A DNA stretch of 64,000 bases from Curtobacterium pusillum (GTDB taxonomy: Bacteria > Actinomycetota > Actinomycetes > Actinomycetales > Microbacteriaceae): contig NZ_VDZH01000001.1 of assembly GCF_007673235.1 (NCBI RefSeq), positions 425,261 through 489,260 of the forward strand. Reading direction: 5' to 3'. Within the stretch, counting starts at the first letter, position 1. Each line of letters starts with the position of its first letter. The notes under the pieces were generated by a model. That model was given only the letters and a program-made list of their open reading frames with translations, did not search any database and was not told the origin of the DNA. The translations under genes and the position numbers were made by a program. Below, in pieces: positions 1-8,480 of this stretch.

Positions 1-342
1 GCTTCCTTCGACCCGTCGACGGTCGACGTGGGCGGGGCGAACTCCCCCGCCGCGGCGACGTGGACCGGCGCCCGGGTGGCGAACGGCGACCTGGCGAGCG
101 AGATCGAGCGCCTGCGTGCCGACGACGGCGCGGACGTGCTCGCACAGGGCGGGACGGACTTCTGCCGGAGCCTGGTGACCGCCGGGCTCGTCGACGAGTA
201 CCGCCTGGTGGTCCTGCCCGTGGTGCTCGGTAGCGGCGACGGCATCTTCTCGGGACTGCAGGACGAACTGGACCTGACGCTGGTCAGCTCGACGGTGTTC
301 GAGGGCGGCGCGAAGGCGGACGTGTACCGACCCGGGCGCTAG
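1..342 (+). CDS. RibD C-terminal / dihydrofolate reductase-like protein (5' truncated)
   Basis: Only the C-terminal part is in the window; the frame is open from base 1, so the GTG at 28 is probably internal. The visible segment has the family's typical end: an AQGGTDFCRSL stretch (the glycine-rich NADP-binding strand), then LVDEYRLVVLPVVLGSG and a final strand ending in DVYRPGR. Members are about 180-200 residues and use NADPH to reduce pterin- or ribityl-pyrimidine-like substrates, but most free-standing actinobacterial copies have no known substrate. The next gene starts 10 bases downstream. Family assignment is firm, substrate unknown. Confidence 0.85.
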   Translation, partial: ASFDPSTVDVGGANSPAAATWTGARVANGDLASEIERLRADDGADVLAQGGTDFCRSLVTAGLVDEYRLVVLPVVLGSGDGIFSGLQDELDLTLVSSTVFEGGAKADVYRPGR

Positions 343-352
343 CGTTCCCGGC

Positions 353-1069
353 ATGGGATCCTACGACGAGCAGATCGGCCGGAACCTCCGACGGGTGCGC
401 CAGGAACTCCTCCACCTGGACCAAGCGACGGTGGCGTTCCGGATGCGCCTGCGCGGCTGGCCGTGGGACGAGGACGTCGTCGCCGCGGTCGAGGACGGCA
501 CACGCCCGATCCTGCGCGACGAGGCGTCCGACCTCATGAGCGCGCTGGGCTACTCGTCAGCGTTCATCACGATGCGCACTGATGCCGAGTCGGTGGCCGA
601 GGTCGCCGATCAGCGCGTCGTCCGTGCGGCAGTGGCCGTGTACGAATCGGCGGACCGCTGGTTCAAGGACGCGGCCAGGTTCGACCTCGCGGGTCTCCCG
701 GTGTCGACGACCATCGAGCGCGTCCTGGTCGAGGGTCGAGAAGCCTTCACGAATCCGGACGCAGTCCTGGGAACGCCCGTTCCCTCGCCCGACGGGGCTC
801 CCGTGGAGATGACCCTGGCCGAGTGGGAGGACCTTCCGGAGCGGCCGACGCACCCGCTCGACACGATCGGCGTCGACGTCCCGTGGAACGACGACCAGCT
901 CCTCCTGCAGTACGGGCACGACCTCCGCGAGGCGTCCGACTCGCTCCGGGTGGCCGTGGTCGAGTGGCTGCGCGCCGAAGCCGACCGAGCGCCGCACTGG
1001 CCGGGCGACACACCACGGTCGCTGGAGCAGATCGTCGAGGACGTCCGAGCGTTCCGAAGCGCCGGCTGA
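353..1069 (+). CDS. Hypothetical protein with XRE-like N-terminus
   Basis: A 238-residue protein of unknown function. Residues 1-65 (IGRNLRRVRQELLHLDQATVAFRMR and following) resemble a degenerate helix-turn-helix of the XRE type, with an acidic helix in place of a clear recognition helix. The remainder is hydrophilic and acidic, with no membrane segment and no motif I recognise. A -10-like hexamer TAGCGT (340-345) lies 7 nt before the ATG and there is no Shine-Dalgarno, so the mRNA may be leaderless even though the gene follows the reductase closely. It could be a regulator; function not assigned. Confidence 0.7.
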   Translation: MGSYDEQIGRNLRRVRQELLHLDQATVAFRMRLRGWPWDEDVVAAVEDGTRPILRDEASDLMSALGYSSAFITMRTDAESVAEVADQRVVRAAVAVYESADRWFKDAARFDLAGLPVSTTIERVLVEGREAFTNPDAVLGTPVPSPDGAPVEMTLAEWEDLPERPTHPLDTIGVDVPWNDDQLLLQYGHDLREASDSLRVAVVEWLRAEADRAPHWPGDTPRSLEQIVEDVRAFRSAG

Positions 1070-1082
1070 GCGCAGCCGACGA

Positions 1083-2114
1083 TCAGAACACCGCGACCGT
1101 CATGCCGGCGGAGGTCGCCGGCCGGTCCATAGCCAGGATCGCCTCGGGCAGCTCGTCGAACCCGATCGTGCGCCCGATCGACTCGGCCGGGCGGAGTCGT
1201 CCGGCCACGACGTCGTCGAGCATCGCCGCGTACTCCCCCACCGAGATCCCGTGACTGCCGAGCAGTTCCAGCTCGTCCCCGATCACACGGCCCATCGGGA
1301 TGGCCGGGGCTGCCTCGTCGTCGAGCAGCAGCCCGACCTGGACGTGTCGCCCGCGCGGCCGGAGCGACGCCACCGCAGCGACCGAGGTCGCACGGCTCCC
1401 GAACGCGTCCACGGACACGTGGGCTCCGCCACCGGTGATGCCCCGGACGGTGTCTCGGACGACCTCGTCCATCGGCACCGCGACTGCGCCGAGGGCTTCG
1501 GCGCGCGCGAGTGCGGCCGGTGAGACGTCCACCGCGACGACGTTCGCCCCGGCGGCGACCGCGACGAGGACGGTGGACAGCCCGACTCCCCCGCAGCCGA
1601 ACACGACGCCCCACTCCCCTGCGGCCACTCGCCCCCGGGCGTGCAGCGCGTGGTACGCGGTCCCGAAGCGGCAACCGAGTCCGGCGGCCTCGGCGAACCC
1701 GACGGCGTCGGGTAGCGCCACCAGGTTCACGTCGGCGTGCGGGACCACCACGGCCTCGGCGTACGAACCCGGCAGCGTGAAGCCGGGCTGCTCCTGCCGG
1801 GTGCAGACCTGGGTCGCACCGTCCAGGCACTGCTCGCACTCGCCGCACGCGAAGACGAACGGGGCGGTGACCCGGTCCCCCACGGTGAACCCCGTGACGC
1901 CGGAACCGACGGACGCCACGACGCCGGCGAACTCGTGCCCGGGGACGTGCGGGAGCACCACGGAGTCGTCGTGACCCTTCCAGGCGTGCCAGTCGCTCCG
2001 GCACACCCCCGTCGCGGCGACCCGGACGACCACGCCGTCCTCTGGTGCGATCGGGTCCGGGACCTCGACGATCGTGGGGACGGAACCGAACTCGTCGTAC
2101 TGGACTGCGCGCAT
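1083..2114 (-). CDS. Zinc-dependent medium-chain alcohol dehydrogenase
   Basis: A 343-residue MDR-family oxidoreductase, probably oxidising an alcohol with NAD(P)+. Visible features in order: catalytic zinc Cys-Arg-Ser-Asp (GVCRSDWHAW, near residue 37), the GHEFAG motif, a structural-zinc lobe CGECEQCLDGATQVC, and a Rossmann segment FGCGGVGLSTVLVAVAAGANVVAVD. The start MRAVQYDEF at 2114 fits the family; the frame stays open upstream but that stretch is arginine-rich and unlike the family. It converges on the preceding gene (13-bp gap) and is divergent from the GNAT gene. Substrate unknown. Confidence 0.92.
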   Translation of the reverse strand: MRAVQYDEFGSVPTIVEVPDPIAPEDGVVVRVAATGVCRSDWHAWKGHDDSVVLPHVPGHEFAGVVASVGSGVTGFTVGDRVTAPFVFACGECEQCLDGATQVCTRQEQPGFTLPGSYAEAVVVPHADVNLVALPDAVGFAEAAGLGCRFGTAYHALHARGRVAAGEWGVVFGCGGVGLSTVLVAVAAGANVVAVDVSPAALARAEALGAVAVPMDEVVRDTVRGITGGGAHVSVDAFGSRATSVAAVASLRPRGRHVQVGLLLDDEAAPAIPMGRVIGDELELLGSHGISVGEYAAMLDDVVAGRLRPAESIGRTIGFDELPEAILAMDRPATSAGMTVAVF

Positions 2115-2193
2115 CCGACCATCGTCGCAGGCCGGGCCACGGGAGGCGGATCGGCCGTTGCGCGCGTCGCCCGTCCGCCGGTTCACTGGCTGG

Positions 2194-2634
2194 ATGAACG
2201 GACTGCGATTCTCCGCCGACCCCGACGACCTCGACGTCGCCCGTGTCCACCGATGGCTGAGCGAGGAGTCCTACTGGGCCCGCGGGCGGGACCTCGCCAC
2301 GCAGCAGGCGATCATCGCCGGTTCCCGGAACTTCGGCGTCTACGACGAGGCCACCGGCCAGCAGCTCGGCTACGCGCGGGTGATCACCGACGGCGTCACG
2401 TTCGGCTGGCTTGCCGACGTCTTCGTCGATCCGGACTCGCGCGGCCGCGGTGTAGGTGTCGCCCTGGTGGAGGGTGTGACCGAGGCGATCGAGCCGCTCG
2501 GGCTCAAGCGGTTCGCGCTCTTCACCGCCGACGCCCACGGACTGTACGAACGGTTCGGCTTCCGCCCGCTCCCCGATGCCGACGGCTGGATGATGCGCCC
2601 CGGACCGGGGTTCGGCGCCGACGTCCACGACTGA
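2194..2634 (+). CDS. GNAT family N-acetyltransferase
   Basis: A 146-residue acetyltransferase of the GNAT fold, expected to move an acetyl group from acetyl-CoA to an amine. The acetyl-CoA pyrophosphate loop is visible as DSRGRGVGVALV, after the strand WLADVFVDP, and the C-terminal ALFTADAHGLYERFGF strand-helix pair is characteristic. The ATG at 2194 was chosen because the family's N-terminus starts there; an upstream in-frame ATG at 2074 would lie inside the divergent dehydrogenase gene. A hairpin (CCCGGCC/GGCCGGG, 2651-2667) follows the stop codon. Acceptor unknown. Confidence 0.9.
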   Translation: MNGLRFSADPDDLDVARVHRWLSEESYWARGRDLATQQAIIAGSRNFGVYDEATGQQLGYARVITDGVTFGWLADVFVDPDSRGRGVGVALVEGVTEAIEPLGLKRFALFTADAHGLYERFGFRPLPDADGWMMRPGPGFGADVHD

Positions 2635-2718
2635 ACCAGGCGCCCTGCGACCCGGCCACGGGCCGGGCCGAGCCCGCACGCCGGACGCGACCCGTGCCTC
2701 CAGGCCGCCCCGCCCGAT

Positions 2719-2781
2719 CGTCGAGCGAGCAGAAGCCGTCGGGTCCGGACCACAGACCCGACGATTCCTGCTCACTCGACG
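2719..2781. repeat. Long imperfect palindrome between convergent genes
   Basis: Two 27-nt arms (2719-2745 and 2755-2781) pair around a 9-nt loop: the inner 9 bp (CGTCGGGTC/GACCCGACG) are perfect, a 4-nt internal bulge follows, and the outer 14 bp have one mismatch. It lies between the GNAT gene and the SDR gene, which converge, so it may act as a two-way terminator, though no T-tract is present. The rest of 2635-2831 is GC-rich with a GGC-repeat tail near 2800-2825 and no gene. Confidence 0.6.
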
Positions 2782-2831
2782 AACGAGACGGACGACACGG
2801 CGGCGGCGCGGCGGCGGCGCGGCGCCCCGCG

Positions 2832-3512
2832 TCAGTACGCGATCGCGCCCGTCCGGTCGTGGAACTCGCCCGTGGGACCGTCCGCGCCGATCGTCGCCAG
2901 CGCTACCGTGGCGTCCGTGCCCTCGGTCACGGTCTGGTGCCCGCCGAACCCGTTGAACTCCGTCGCCGTGTACCCGGGGTCGCTCGCGTTCACCCGGAAC
3001 CCCGGCAGGAGCTTCGCGTACTGCACGGTCACCGCGATGAGCGCGGCCTTCGACGCCGGGTACGGCACCGCCGGCACCGGGTACTCGTCCCGCCCCGGGG
3101 TCGTCAGCCACCGGGGGAAGCCCACTCCGGAGGCGACGTTCACGATCACCGGGTTCGCCGACTCCCGCAGCAGCGGCAGCGCGGCCTGCGTCACCCGCAC
3201 CACCCCGGTCACGTTCGTGTCGAGCACCGCCGCGATCGCATCGGCGTCGAGGTCGTCGACCCCGAACGACGTCCCGAGGATGCCCGCGTTGTTGACGAGC
3301 ACGTCGAGCTCGGGCAACTCGGCGACCGCGTGGTCGACCGAGGACTGGTCGGTGACGTCCAGCTGGACGACGTGTGCGCCGAGCGCACGCGCCTCGTCGC
3401 CGCGCGACGGGTCGCGCATCCCGGCGTACACGGTGTGGCCCGCCTCGACGAGGCGGCGGACGGTCTCGAGCCCGAGACTGCGGTTGGCTCCGGTGATGAG
3501 TGTCGTTGTCAT
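2832..3512 (-). CDS. Short-chain dehydrogenase/reductase (SDR)
   Basis: A 226-residue classical SDR. Cofactor loop TLITGANRSLGLE (residues 4-16; the usual GxxxGxG reads GANRSLG), DVTDQ after the second strand, NNAG at about residue 80, and the catalytic Tyr-Lys pair as YPASKAAL. The catalytic Ser lies in VNVASGVG. The start at 3512 puts the GANRSLG loop at the usual distance from the N-terminus. It is divergently paired with an XRE-type regulator starting about 100 bp away, a common arrangement in actinobacteria in which the regulator controls the SDR. Substrate unknown. Confidence 0.92.
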   Translation of the reverse strand: MTTTLITGANRSLGLETVRRLVEAGHTVYAGMRDPSRGDEARALGAHVVQLDVTDQSSVDHAVAELPELDVLVNNAGILGTSFGVDDLDADAIAAVLDTNVTGVVRVTQAALPLLRESANPVIVNVASGVGFPRWLTTPGRDEYPVPAVPYPASKAALIAVTVQYAKLLPGFRVNASDPGYTATEFNGFGGHQTVTEGTDATVALATIGADGPTGEFHDRTGAIAY

Positions 3513-3614
3513 GCCCCCACTCTCCGCCCCCGTGGCCGGGTCCCCCAGGCACCGCTCGACAGTGGGACCACCAGTACCAGGGAAGCCGGGAGGCGCGGGG
3601 CGAGGATGGTGGGC

Positions 3615-4448
3615 ATGAGCGAGTTCGCGAGTGTGCTGCGTTCCTGGCGCGACCGGGTGCGTCCGGAAGAGGTCGGCCTGCCGGCCGGGCCCGGACGACG
3701 GACGCCCGGCCTCCGCCGCGAGGAGCTCGCTGCGCTCGCCGGGGTCAGCGTCGACTACGTGGTCCGCCTCGAGCAGAGGCGCGCCACGAACCCCTCCGCG
3801 CAGCTCCTCAGCGCGCTCGCGACCGCGCTCCGGCTCACCGAGGAGGAGCGCGACCACCTCTGCCGTGTCGCCTCCGTCGTGCCGCCGTCACGACTGGTCG
3901 TGCCCCGGCACGTCACGCCGGGCGTGCAGCGGATCGTCGACCGCCTCGGTGACGTCCCGCTCGCGGTGTTCACGGCCACGCACGACATCGTTCTGTGGAA
4001 CGACCTCTGGGCGGCGATGACCGGCGATCCGAGCCGGTACACGGGCATCGAGCGGAACCTGGTCTGGCGGCACTTCATGCACGGCCACGACGGTGTCGAG
4101 TGGGACGACACCCACCAGGAGGAGTTCTCGAGCGACCTCGCCGCCGACCTCCGTGCCGCGCTCGGCCGCTACCCCGCCGACCGTGACCTGGCCGAGCTCG
4201 TCGCACGGCTCCGGCGGGACTCCCCCGAGTTCGAACGGCGCTGGAACACCGGCCGCGTCGCGGAGCACCGTGCCAGCCGCAAGACGGTCCGGACGCCGGT
4301 CGGACCGATCGAGATCGACTGCGACGTCCTCAGTGTGACCGGCGGAGACCTCCGCATCGTCGTGTACACGGCGGTCCCGGGCACGGAGGACGCCGCGAAG
4401 CTCGACCTGTTGCGCGTCACCGGACTGCAGGAACTCACGCCGCGCTGA
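3615..4448 (+). CDS. XRE-family regulator with MmyB-like ligand-binding domain
   Basis: A 277-residue transcription factor. Residues 1-80 form an XRE helix-turn-helix (TPGLRREELAALAGVSVDYVVRLEQ), and the rest is the MmyB-like ligand-binding domain, seen in the conserved DIVLWNDLWAAMTGDPS and NLVWRHFMH blocks and a C-terminal strand region. In actinobacteria such proteins usually control a divergent short-chain dehydrogenase, which matches the neighbour at 2832-3512. ATG 3615 is preferred over ATG 3606 because GAGG at 3602-3605 is then well spaced. The ligand cannot be deduced. Confidence 0.9.
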   Translation: MSEFASVLRSWRDRVRPEEVGLPAGPGRRTPGLRREELAALAGVSVDYVVRLEQRRATNPSAQLLSALATALRLTEEERDHLCRVASVVPPSRLVVPRHVTPGVQRIVDRLGDVPLAVFTATHDIVLWNDLWAAMTGDPSRYTGIERNLVWRHFMHGHDGVEWDDTHQEEFSSDLAADLRAALGRYPADRDLAELVARLRRDSPEFERRWNTGRVAEHRASRKTVRTPVGPIEIDCDVLSVTGGDLRIVVYTAVPGTEDAAKLDLLRVTGLQELTPR

Positions 4449-4467
4449 CCATCCCCGTCAACGGGAG

Positions 4468-4529
4468 ACCTGAAAGACATTTGCAGATCCTGGGGCTGGG
4501 ACGTACGATCTGAAAAACCGTTTCAGATC
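4468..4529 (+). promoter_or_regulatory. arsR-like/MFS promoter with two operator palindromes
   Basis: A sigma-70-type promoter is readable: -35 TTGCAG (4481-4486), 17-bp spacer, -10 TACGAT (4504-4509). Two dyads share the half-site CTGAAA with a 5-nt spacer. Site 1 is CTGAAA-N5-TTGCAG (4470-4486) and includes the -35. Site 2 is GATCTGAAA-N5-TTTCAGATC (4507-4529), perfect over 9 bp, and covers the end of the -10 and the likely start point. Their centres are 40 bp apart. This suggests autorepression by the ArsR-type regulator that follows; that is inference from position and symmetry. Confidence 0.75.
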
Positions 4530-4541
4530 GAGGGAGCCGCC

Positions 4542-5111
4542 GTGCAGGAGAACCGTCCGAACCTGGCCGACCCCGGCGTCCTCGACGCCCTGTCCCATCC
4601 GGTGCGCCTCGACGTCCTCGGCTACCTGGCCTCCGCCGGCCCTGCGACGGCATCGCAGTGCGCCCGCGCGGTCGGGGACACCCCCTCGAACTGCAGCTAC
4701 CACCTCCGGGTGCTCGCGTCCCACGGGCTCGTCGAACCCGACCCGTCCGGCGACGGCCGGTCCCGGCCGTGGCGCACGACCATCACCGGCTTCACCACCG
4801 ACGGCGTCGATCCGGCGGACCTCGCCGGCCTGGACCGGATGCTGTCCGCGTCCGTCGAACTCGACCACCACCTGCTGCGCGAGTACCTCCGCGGCCGCGA
4901 CGCGGTGCCGCAGGTGTGGCGCGACGTCGGCGTCCACGCCAGCTACGGACTCGCGCTCACGCCGTCCGAGCTCGCCGAGGTCGTCGAACGCCTGGACGCG
5001 GTCGTCCGTCCGTACATCCAGGCGACCCGTCAGCGCACCCCGACCGACGCCGAGCACGTCCACCTCTCGCTCAGCGCGTTCCCGCGGCTCGGGTTCGGCG
5101 CGGACCGATGA
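4542..5111 (+). CDS. ArsR-type winged-helix transcriptional regulator
   Basis: A 189-residue regulator. The N-terminal 80 residues form a winged helix typical of ArsR-like repressors: LDALSHPVRLDVLGYL, then ATASQCARAVGDTPSNCSYHLRVL with the recognition helix, then GLVEPD and the wing. The C-terminal half is helical and may bind a ligand or dimerise; no metal-binding cysteine set is evident, so a metal sensor is unlikely. GTG start at 4542 is preceded by GAGGGAG. The stop overlaps the MFS start (ATGA), so the two are co-transcribed; the regulator probably represses its own operon. Confidence 0.9.
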   Translation: MQENRPNLADPGVLDALSHPVRLDVLGYLASAGPATASQCARAVGDTPSNCSYHLRVLASHGLVEPDPSGDGRSRPWRTTITGFTTDGVDPADLAGLDRMLSASVELDHHLLREYLRGRDAVPQVWRDVGVHASYGLALTPSELAEVVERLDAVVRPYIQATRQRTPTDAEHVHLSLSAFPRLGFGADR

Positions 5112-6343
5112 CCGACGCGCCGACTGCCCTCCGCAACCGCCCCGCAGGGTCGGCGATGGCGGTGCCAGCCTTCCGACGGCTCTGGCTCGCCGGGCTCGTC
5201 TCGGACACCGGCGACTGGCTGATGTTCATCGCGCTCCCGCTCGTCGTCCTCCAGCTCACCGGATCGGCCGTCGGGACGTCGGTCGCGTTCCTCCTCGAGC
5301 TCGCCCCGCCGGTGCTGCTCGCCCAGGTCGTCGCGCGGGTCACCGACCGACTGTCGCACCGGCTCGTGATGGTCGTCGCGATGATCGGGCAGGCCACGAC
5401 GCTCCTGCCGCTCCTCCTCGTGCACGACCGCTCCGAACTGCCGATCGTGTACGGCGTGATCGTCGCCCAGGCCTCGTTCGGCGCCTTCTTCCTGCCGGCC
5501 AAGAACGCGCTGCTCCCGACGCTCGTGGGACTGGAGCGTGCGAACTCGGCCAATGCACTCGTCGGGCTGAACAACGACCTCGGTCGGATCATCGGCGGCC
5601 CGCTCGGCGGCGTGCTCCTCGCCGTCGGGTCGATCGCGACCGTGGCGCTGATCGACGTCGCCTCGTACGTCGTCGCCGCCGCGCTGGTCCTCAGCCTGCC
5701 CCGAGAACACCGTTCCGACGTGGTGCCGTCTGCCGACAGGAGCGCGGACGGGGCGAGGACCGGGGGTGTCCTCCGCGCCCTCGCGGACCGACCGACGCGT
5801 GACCTCGTCCTGGTGAACACCGTCGCGTCGATCGCGCAGGGGCTCTTCCTCGTGCTGTTCGTCTTCTTCGTGACCGACGTGATCCGCGGCGACGAGGCCG
5901 ACGTCGGGCTGCTGCGCGGCGTGCAGGCGATCGGCGCGATCGGCGCAGGCCTCGCGCTCGGCGTCCTCGGCGCGAGGATCGACGCGCTGCGGCTCGCGCT
6001 CATCGGGTCGAGTGCGTTCACGGTCATCACCGTGCTCTGCTGGAACGCGTCGTTCGTGTCGCACGCCGTCCCGCTCTACGCCGTGCTCTTCGCCGCCATC
6101 GGCGCGCCGGCCGTGTTCATGGGTGCCGGCATGACGACCCTCCTGCAGCACGCCACGGACGGCTCGCACCGGGGCAGCGCGTTCGCCGCGCTCGGCCTCG
6201 GGCAGGCGATCGGCCAGGCGATCGGGATCACCGCGGCGGGTCTGCTGCAGGGACCGATCGGCACGCTCCCCCTGCTCGAGCTCCAGGCGGGGGCCTACGC
6301 CCTCACCGCCGTGCTGGCCTTCGTCCTGCTCCGTCGTCGCTGA
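5108..6343 (+). CDS. MFS transporter (drug-efflux-like)
   Basis: A 411-residue membrane protein with about twelve hydrophobic segments and no signal peptide. It belongs to the MFS group that includes macrolide-efflux-like and EntS-like carriers: the start FRRLWLAGLVSDTGDWLMFIALPLVVLQLTGSA is typical, followed by the loop RVTDRLSHRLVM between helices 2 and 3. It is translationally coupled (4-bp ATGA overlap) to the ArsR-type regulator, so expression is likely relieved by a ligand that may also be a substrate. Its 3' end overlaps the convergent helR gene by 41 bp. Substrate unknown. Confidence 0.88.
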   Translation: MTDAPTALRNRPAGSAMAVPAFRRLWLAGLVSDTGDWLMFIALPLVVLQLTGSAVGTSVAFLLELAPPVLLAQVVARVTDRLSHRLVMVVAMIGQATTLLPLLLVHDRSELPIVYGVIVAQASFGAFFLPAKNALLPTLVGLERANSANALVGLNNDLGRIIGGPLGGVLLAVGSIATVALIDVASYVVAAALVLSLPREHRSDVVPSADRSADGARTGGVLRALADRPTRDLVLVNTVASIAQGLFLVLFVFFVTDVIRGDEADVGLLRGVQAIGAIGAGLALGVLGARIDALRLALIGSSAFTVITVLCWNASFVSHAVPLYAVLFAAIGAPAVFMGAGMTTLLQHATDGSHRGSAFAALGLGQAIGQAIGITAAGLLQGPIGTLPLLELQAGAYALTAVLAFVLLRRR

Positions 6344-8459
6344 GGACGACCAACCGCTGCGTCGCCCGCGTCATCGCCACGTAGCGGTCGACCGGGCGCC
6401 ACCGCTCCGGATCGACCAGGACGACGAGGTCGAACTCCAGACCCTTCGTCGCCTCCGGTGCGAGCGAGCGGATCCGCTCCGACCCGACGTACCCCGGGTC
6501 GCCGATCACGCACGCGATGCCGTCGGCGCTCGTCGCGGCCCACTCCTCCACGATCGCGTCCCGTTCGTCGACGGACCCGTGGTGCACGGGCACGCCGGAG
6601 TCGCGGATCGACGTCGGGACGTTCGCGTCCGGGACCGCGGCGCGGATGACCGGTTCCGCGACTGCCATCACCTCGGACGGCGTGCGGTAGTTGATCCGGA
6701 GCTGCGACGTCCGGGTCCCGCGCAACCCGACGCGCCCGAGCCGGTCCTCCCACGACTCGGTGAACGGCTCGCGGGCCTGGGTCCGGTCGCCCACGATCGT
6801 GAAGCTCCGGCTCGGGCAGCGTCGCAGCAGCATCAGCCACTCCGCGTCCGTGAGCTCCTGCGCCTCGTCCACGACCACGTGCGCGAACGGACCGGCGAAC
6901 GCGTCGACGTCCACGGTCGGCCGCACCGTGTCGTCGTCGAGACTGTTCCGCGCATCGGCGCCCCGCAGCATGCTCATCAGCTTGAGGTCGGAGTCGTCCG
7001 CCGCGATGAGGTCCTCGATCACCCGGTCCATCCGTTCGCGCTCGGCTGCCCTGGCGGTCGCGGCGCGACGTTCACGCGCGGCGGCAGCCGGGTCGCCGAT
7101 GCGCCGTCGGGCGGCGTCGAGCAGGGGCAGGTCCGACCGGGTCCACGCGCGAGCGTCGGCGCGGTGCACGAGCGCGCGATCCGCCGTCGAGAGGTCCGGC
7201 GCGCACCGTGCGAGGTGGTCCGGCGCCGTGAGCAGGTCCGCCACGACGCCGTCCGGATCGAGGAGGGGCCACGCCCGTCGGAACGCGTCACCCAGAGCGT
7301 CGCTCTCGTCCACGGAGGCGCGGATCGCCCTGGGCGGAGCGGCTCCCGACAGACGGTTGGTCACGATCTCGACCAGCGCCTCCCAGACGTCGGAGCGCGC
7401 GGCGTTGTGCGGTTCGCCCGGGTCCACCGCGTCGAACGCGTCGGCCCAGTCGTCCGGTGTCACCGGCACGTCCGCCCAGTCCGTCTCCACCACGACCGTG
7501 CGTTCCGGCGGACGCTCGTACCCGGCGACCGCTCGTTCGACCGCCCGGGTGAGTGCGGGACCCGCCTTGACCCTGGCGACGTCCGGATCCGCCTCGTCGG
7601 GGAGGTCGGCGCCCTCGGGCACGAGGTCGGTCAGGGTCGCCAGACGAACGCCGTCCTCGCCGAGCGACGGCAGCACGTCCCCGACGTAGTCGAGGTGGCC
7701 GTGCGTCGGACCGACGAAGAGCACTCCCCCGTGCCGTGGCGCCACGCGCGGGTCGGCGTACAGCAGGTACGCCGCGCGGTGCAGGGCGACCACGGTCTTC
7801 CCCGTCCCGGGACCGCCGTCCACCACGAGGGCACCGGCGGAATCCGCACGGATCACCGCGTCCTGGTCGGCCTGGATCGTCCCGAGGACGTCGCGCATCC
7901 GCGGGCTCCGGCTCGTGCCGAGGCTCGCGACGAAGGCGGACTGGTCGTCCAGGGCGGCGGTCTGCGCGAGCCCCTCGTCGGTGAACGCCTCGTCCCAGTA
8001 GTCCACGACCCGGCCGCGCTGCCAGCGGTAGCGGCGGCGACTCACGAGTCCCCGAGGGTCCCCGTGCGACGCCGCGAAGAACGGTTCCGCGGTCGCCGAG
8101 CGCCAGTCGACCAGCAGCCGGACGAGGTCCTGGTCGGTCAGACCCGACCGCCCGACGTACACCGGCTCCGGACGGCCGGCGAACACCATCCGACCGATGC
8201 ACAGATCGAGCCCGTACCGCCGGAGTGCCGTGAGCTCACGGGTGACCCGGCGCACCTCGGCATCACGCTCCACGGCGTACTCCCCGCCGCCCGCACGAGT
8301 CCGGCGGAGTTCGTCGAGTCGTCGGGTGAGCGCCGTGGTCGAGGCGTCGAGGGTGTCGGCGATCGCGGCGAAGTGCCGCTCGTCGTCGGCGATCAGGGCC
8401 GGGTCGGCCTTGTCGGCGAGGCGTTCGGGGAGGTCGAAGACGGGGTACGGCGTTGACAC
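6303..8459 (-). CDS. helR: HelR-type RNA polymerase recycling ATPase
   Basis: A 718-residue superfamily 1 helicase-like ATPase of the HelD/HelR class, which frees stalled or rifamycin-bound RNA polymerase rather than unwinding DNA. The N-terminus (VFDLPERLADKADPALIADD and the coiled coil after it) matches HelR as I know it. Also visible are Walker A GGPGTGKT (about residues 215-222), Walker B VVVDEAQELTDAEW, SFTIVGDRTQ, INYRTPSE, ATKGLEFD and YVAMTRATQRL. The start is the GTG at 8459; a TTG at 8498 in the same frame falls inside an upstream palindrome. It overlaps the convergent MFS gene. HelR proteins protect RNA polymerase from rifamycins. Confidence 0.88.
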   Translation of the reverse strand: MSTPYPVFDLPERLADKADPALIADDERHFAAIADTLDASTTALTRRLDELRRTRAGGGEYAVERDAEVRRVTRELTALRRYGLDLCIGRMVFAGRPEPVYVGRSGLTDQDLVRLLVDWRSATAEPFFAASHGDPRGLVSRRRYRWQRGRVVDYWDEAFTDEGLAQTAALDDQSAFVASLGTSRSPRMRDVLGTIQADQDAVIRADSAGALVVDGGPGTGKTVVALHRAAYLLYADPRVAPRHGGVLFVGPTHGHLDYVGDVLPSLGEDGVRLATLTDLVPEGADLPDEADPDVARVKAGPALTRAVERAVAGYERPPERTVVVETDWADVPVTPDDWADAFDAVDPGEPHNAARSDVWEALVEIVTNRLSGAAPPRAIRASVDESDALGDAFRRAWPLLDPDGVVADLLTAPDHLARCAPDLSTADRALVHRADARAWTRSDLPLLDAARRRIGDPAAAARERRAATARAAERERMDRVIEDLIAADDSDLKLMSMLRGADARNSLDDDTVRPTVDVDAFAGPFAHVVVDEAQELTDAEWLMLLRRCPSRSFTIVGDRTQAREPFTESWEDRLGRVGLRGTRTSQLRINYRTPSEVMAVAEPVIRAAVPDANVPTSIRDSGVPVHHGSVDERDAIVEEWAATSADGIACVIGDPGYVGSERIRSLAPEATKGLEFDLVVLVDPERWRPVDRYVAMTRATQRLVVLSDDGAGRRPARR

Positions 8460-8480
8460 GAGGGTCGATTGTGGGGCACG

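Noticed and set aside
610-3552. Very long open frames antisense to clear genes, such as 610-3552 minus, 1737-3605 plus, 44892-48296 minus and 52518-56540 plus
   Set aside because: They are Arg/Pro/Ala/Gly-rich, cover well-recognised genes on other frames and follow from high GC at third positions.
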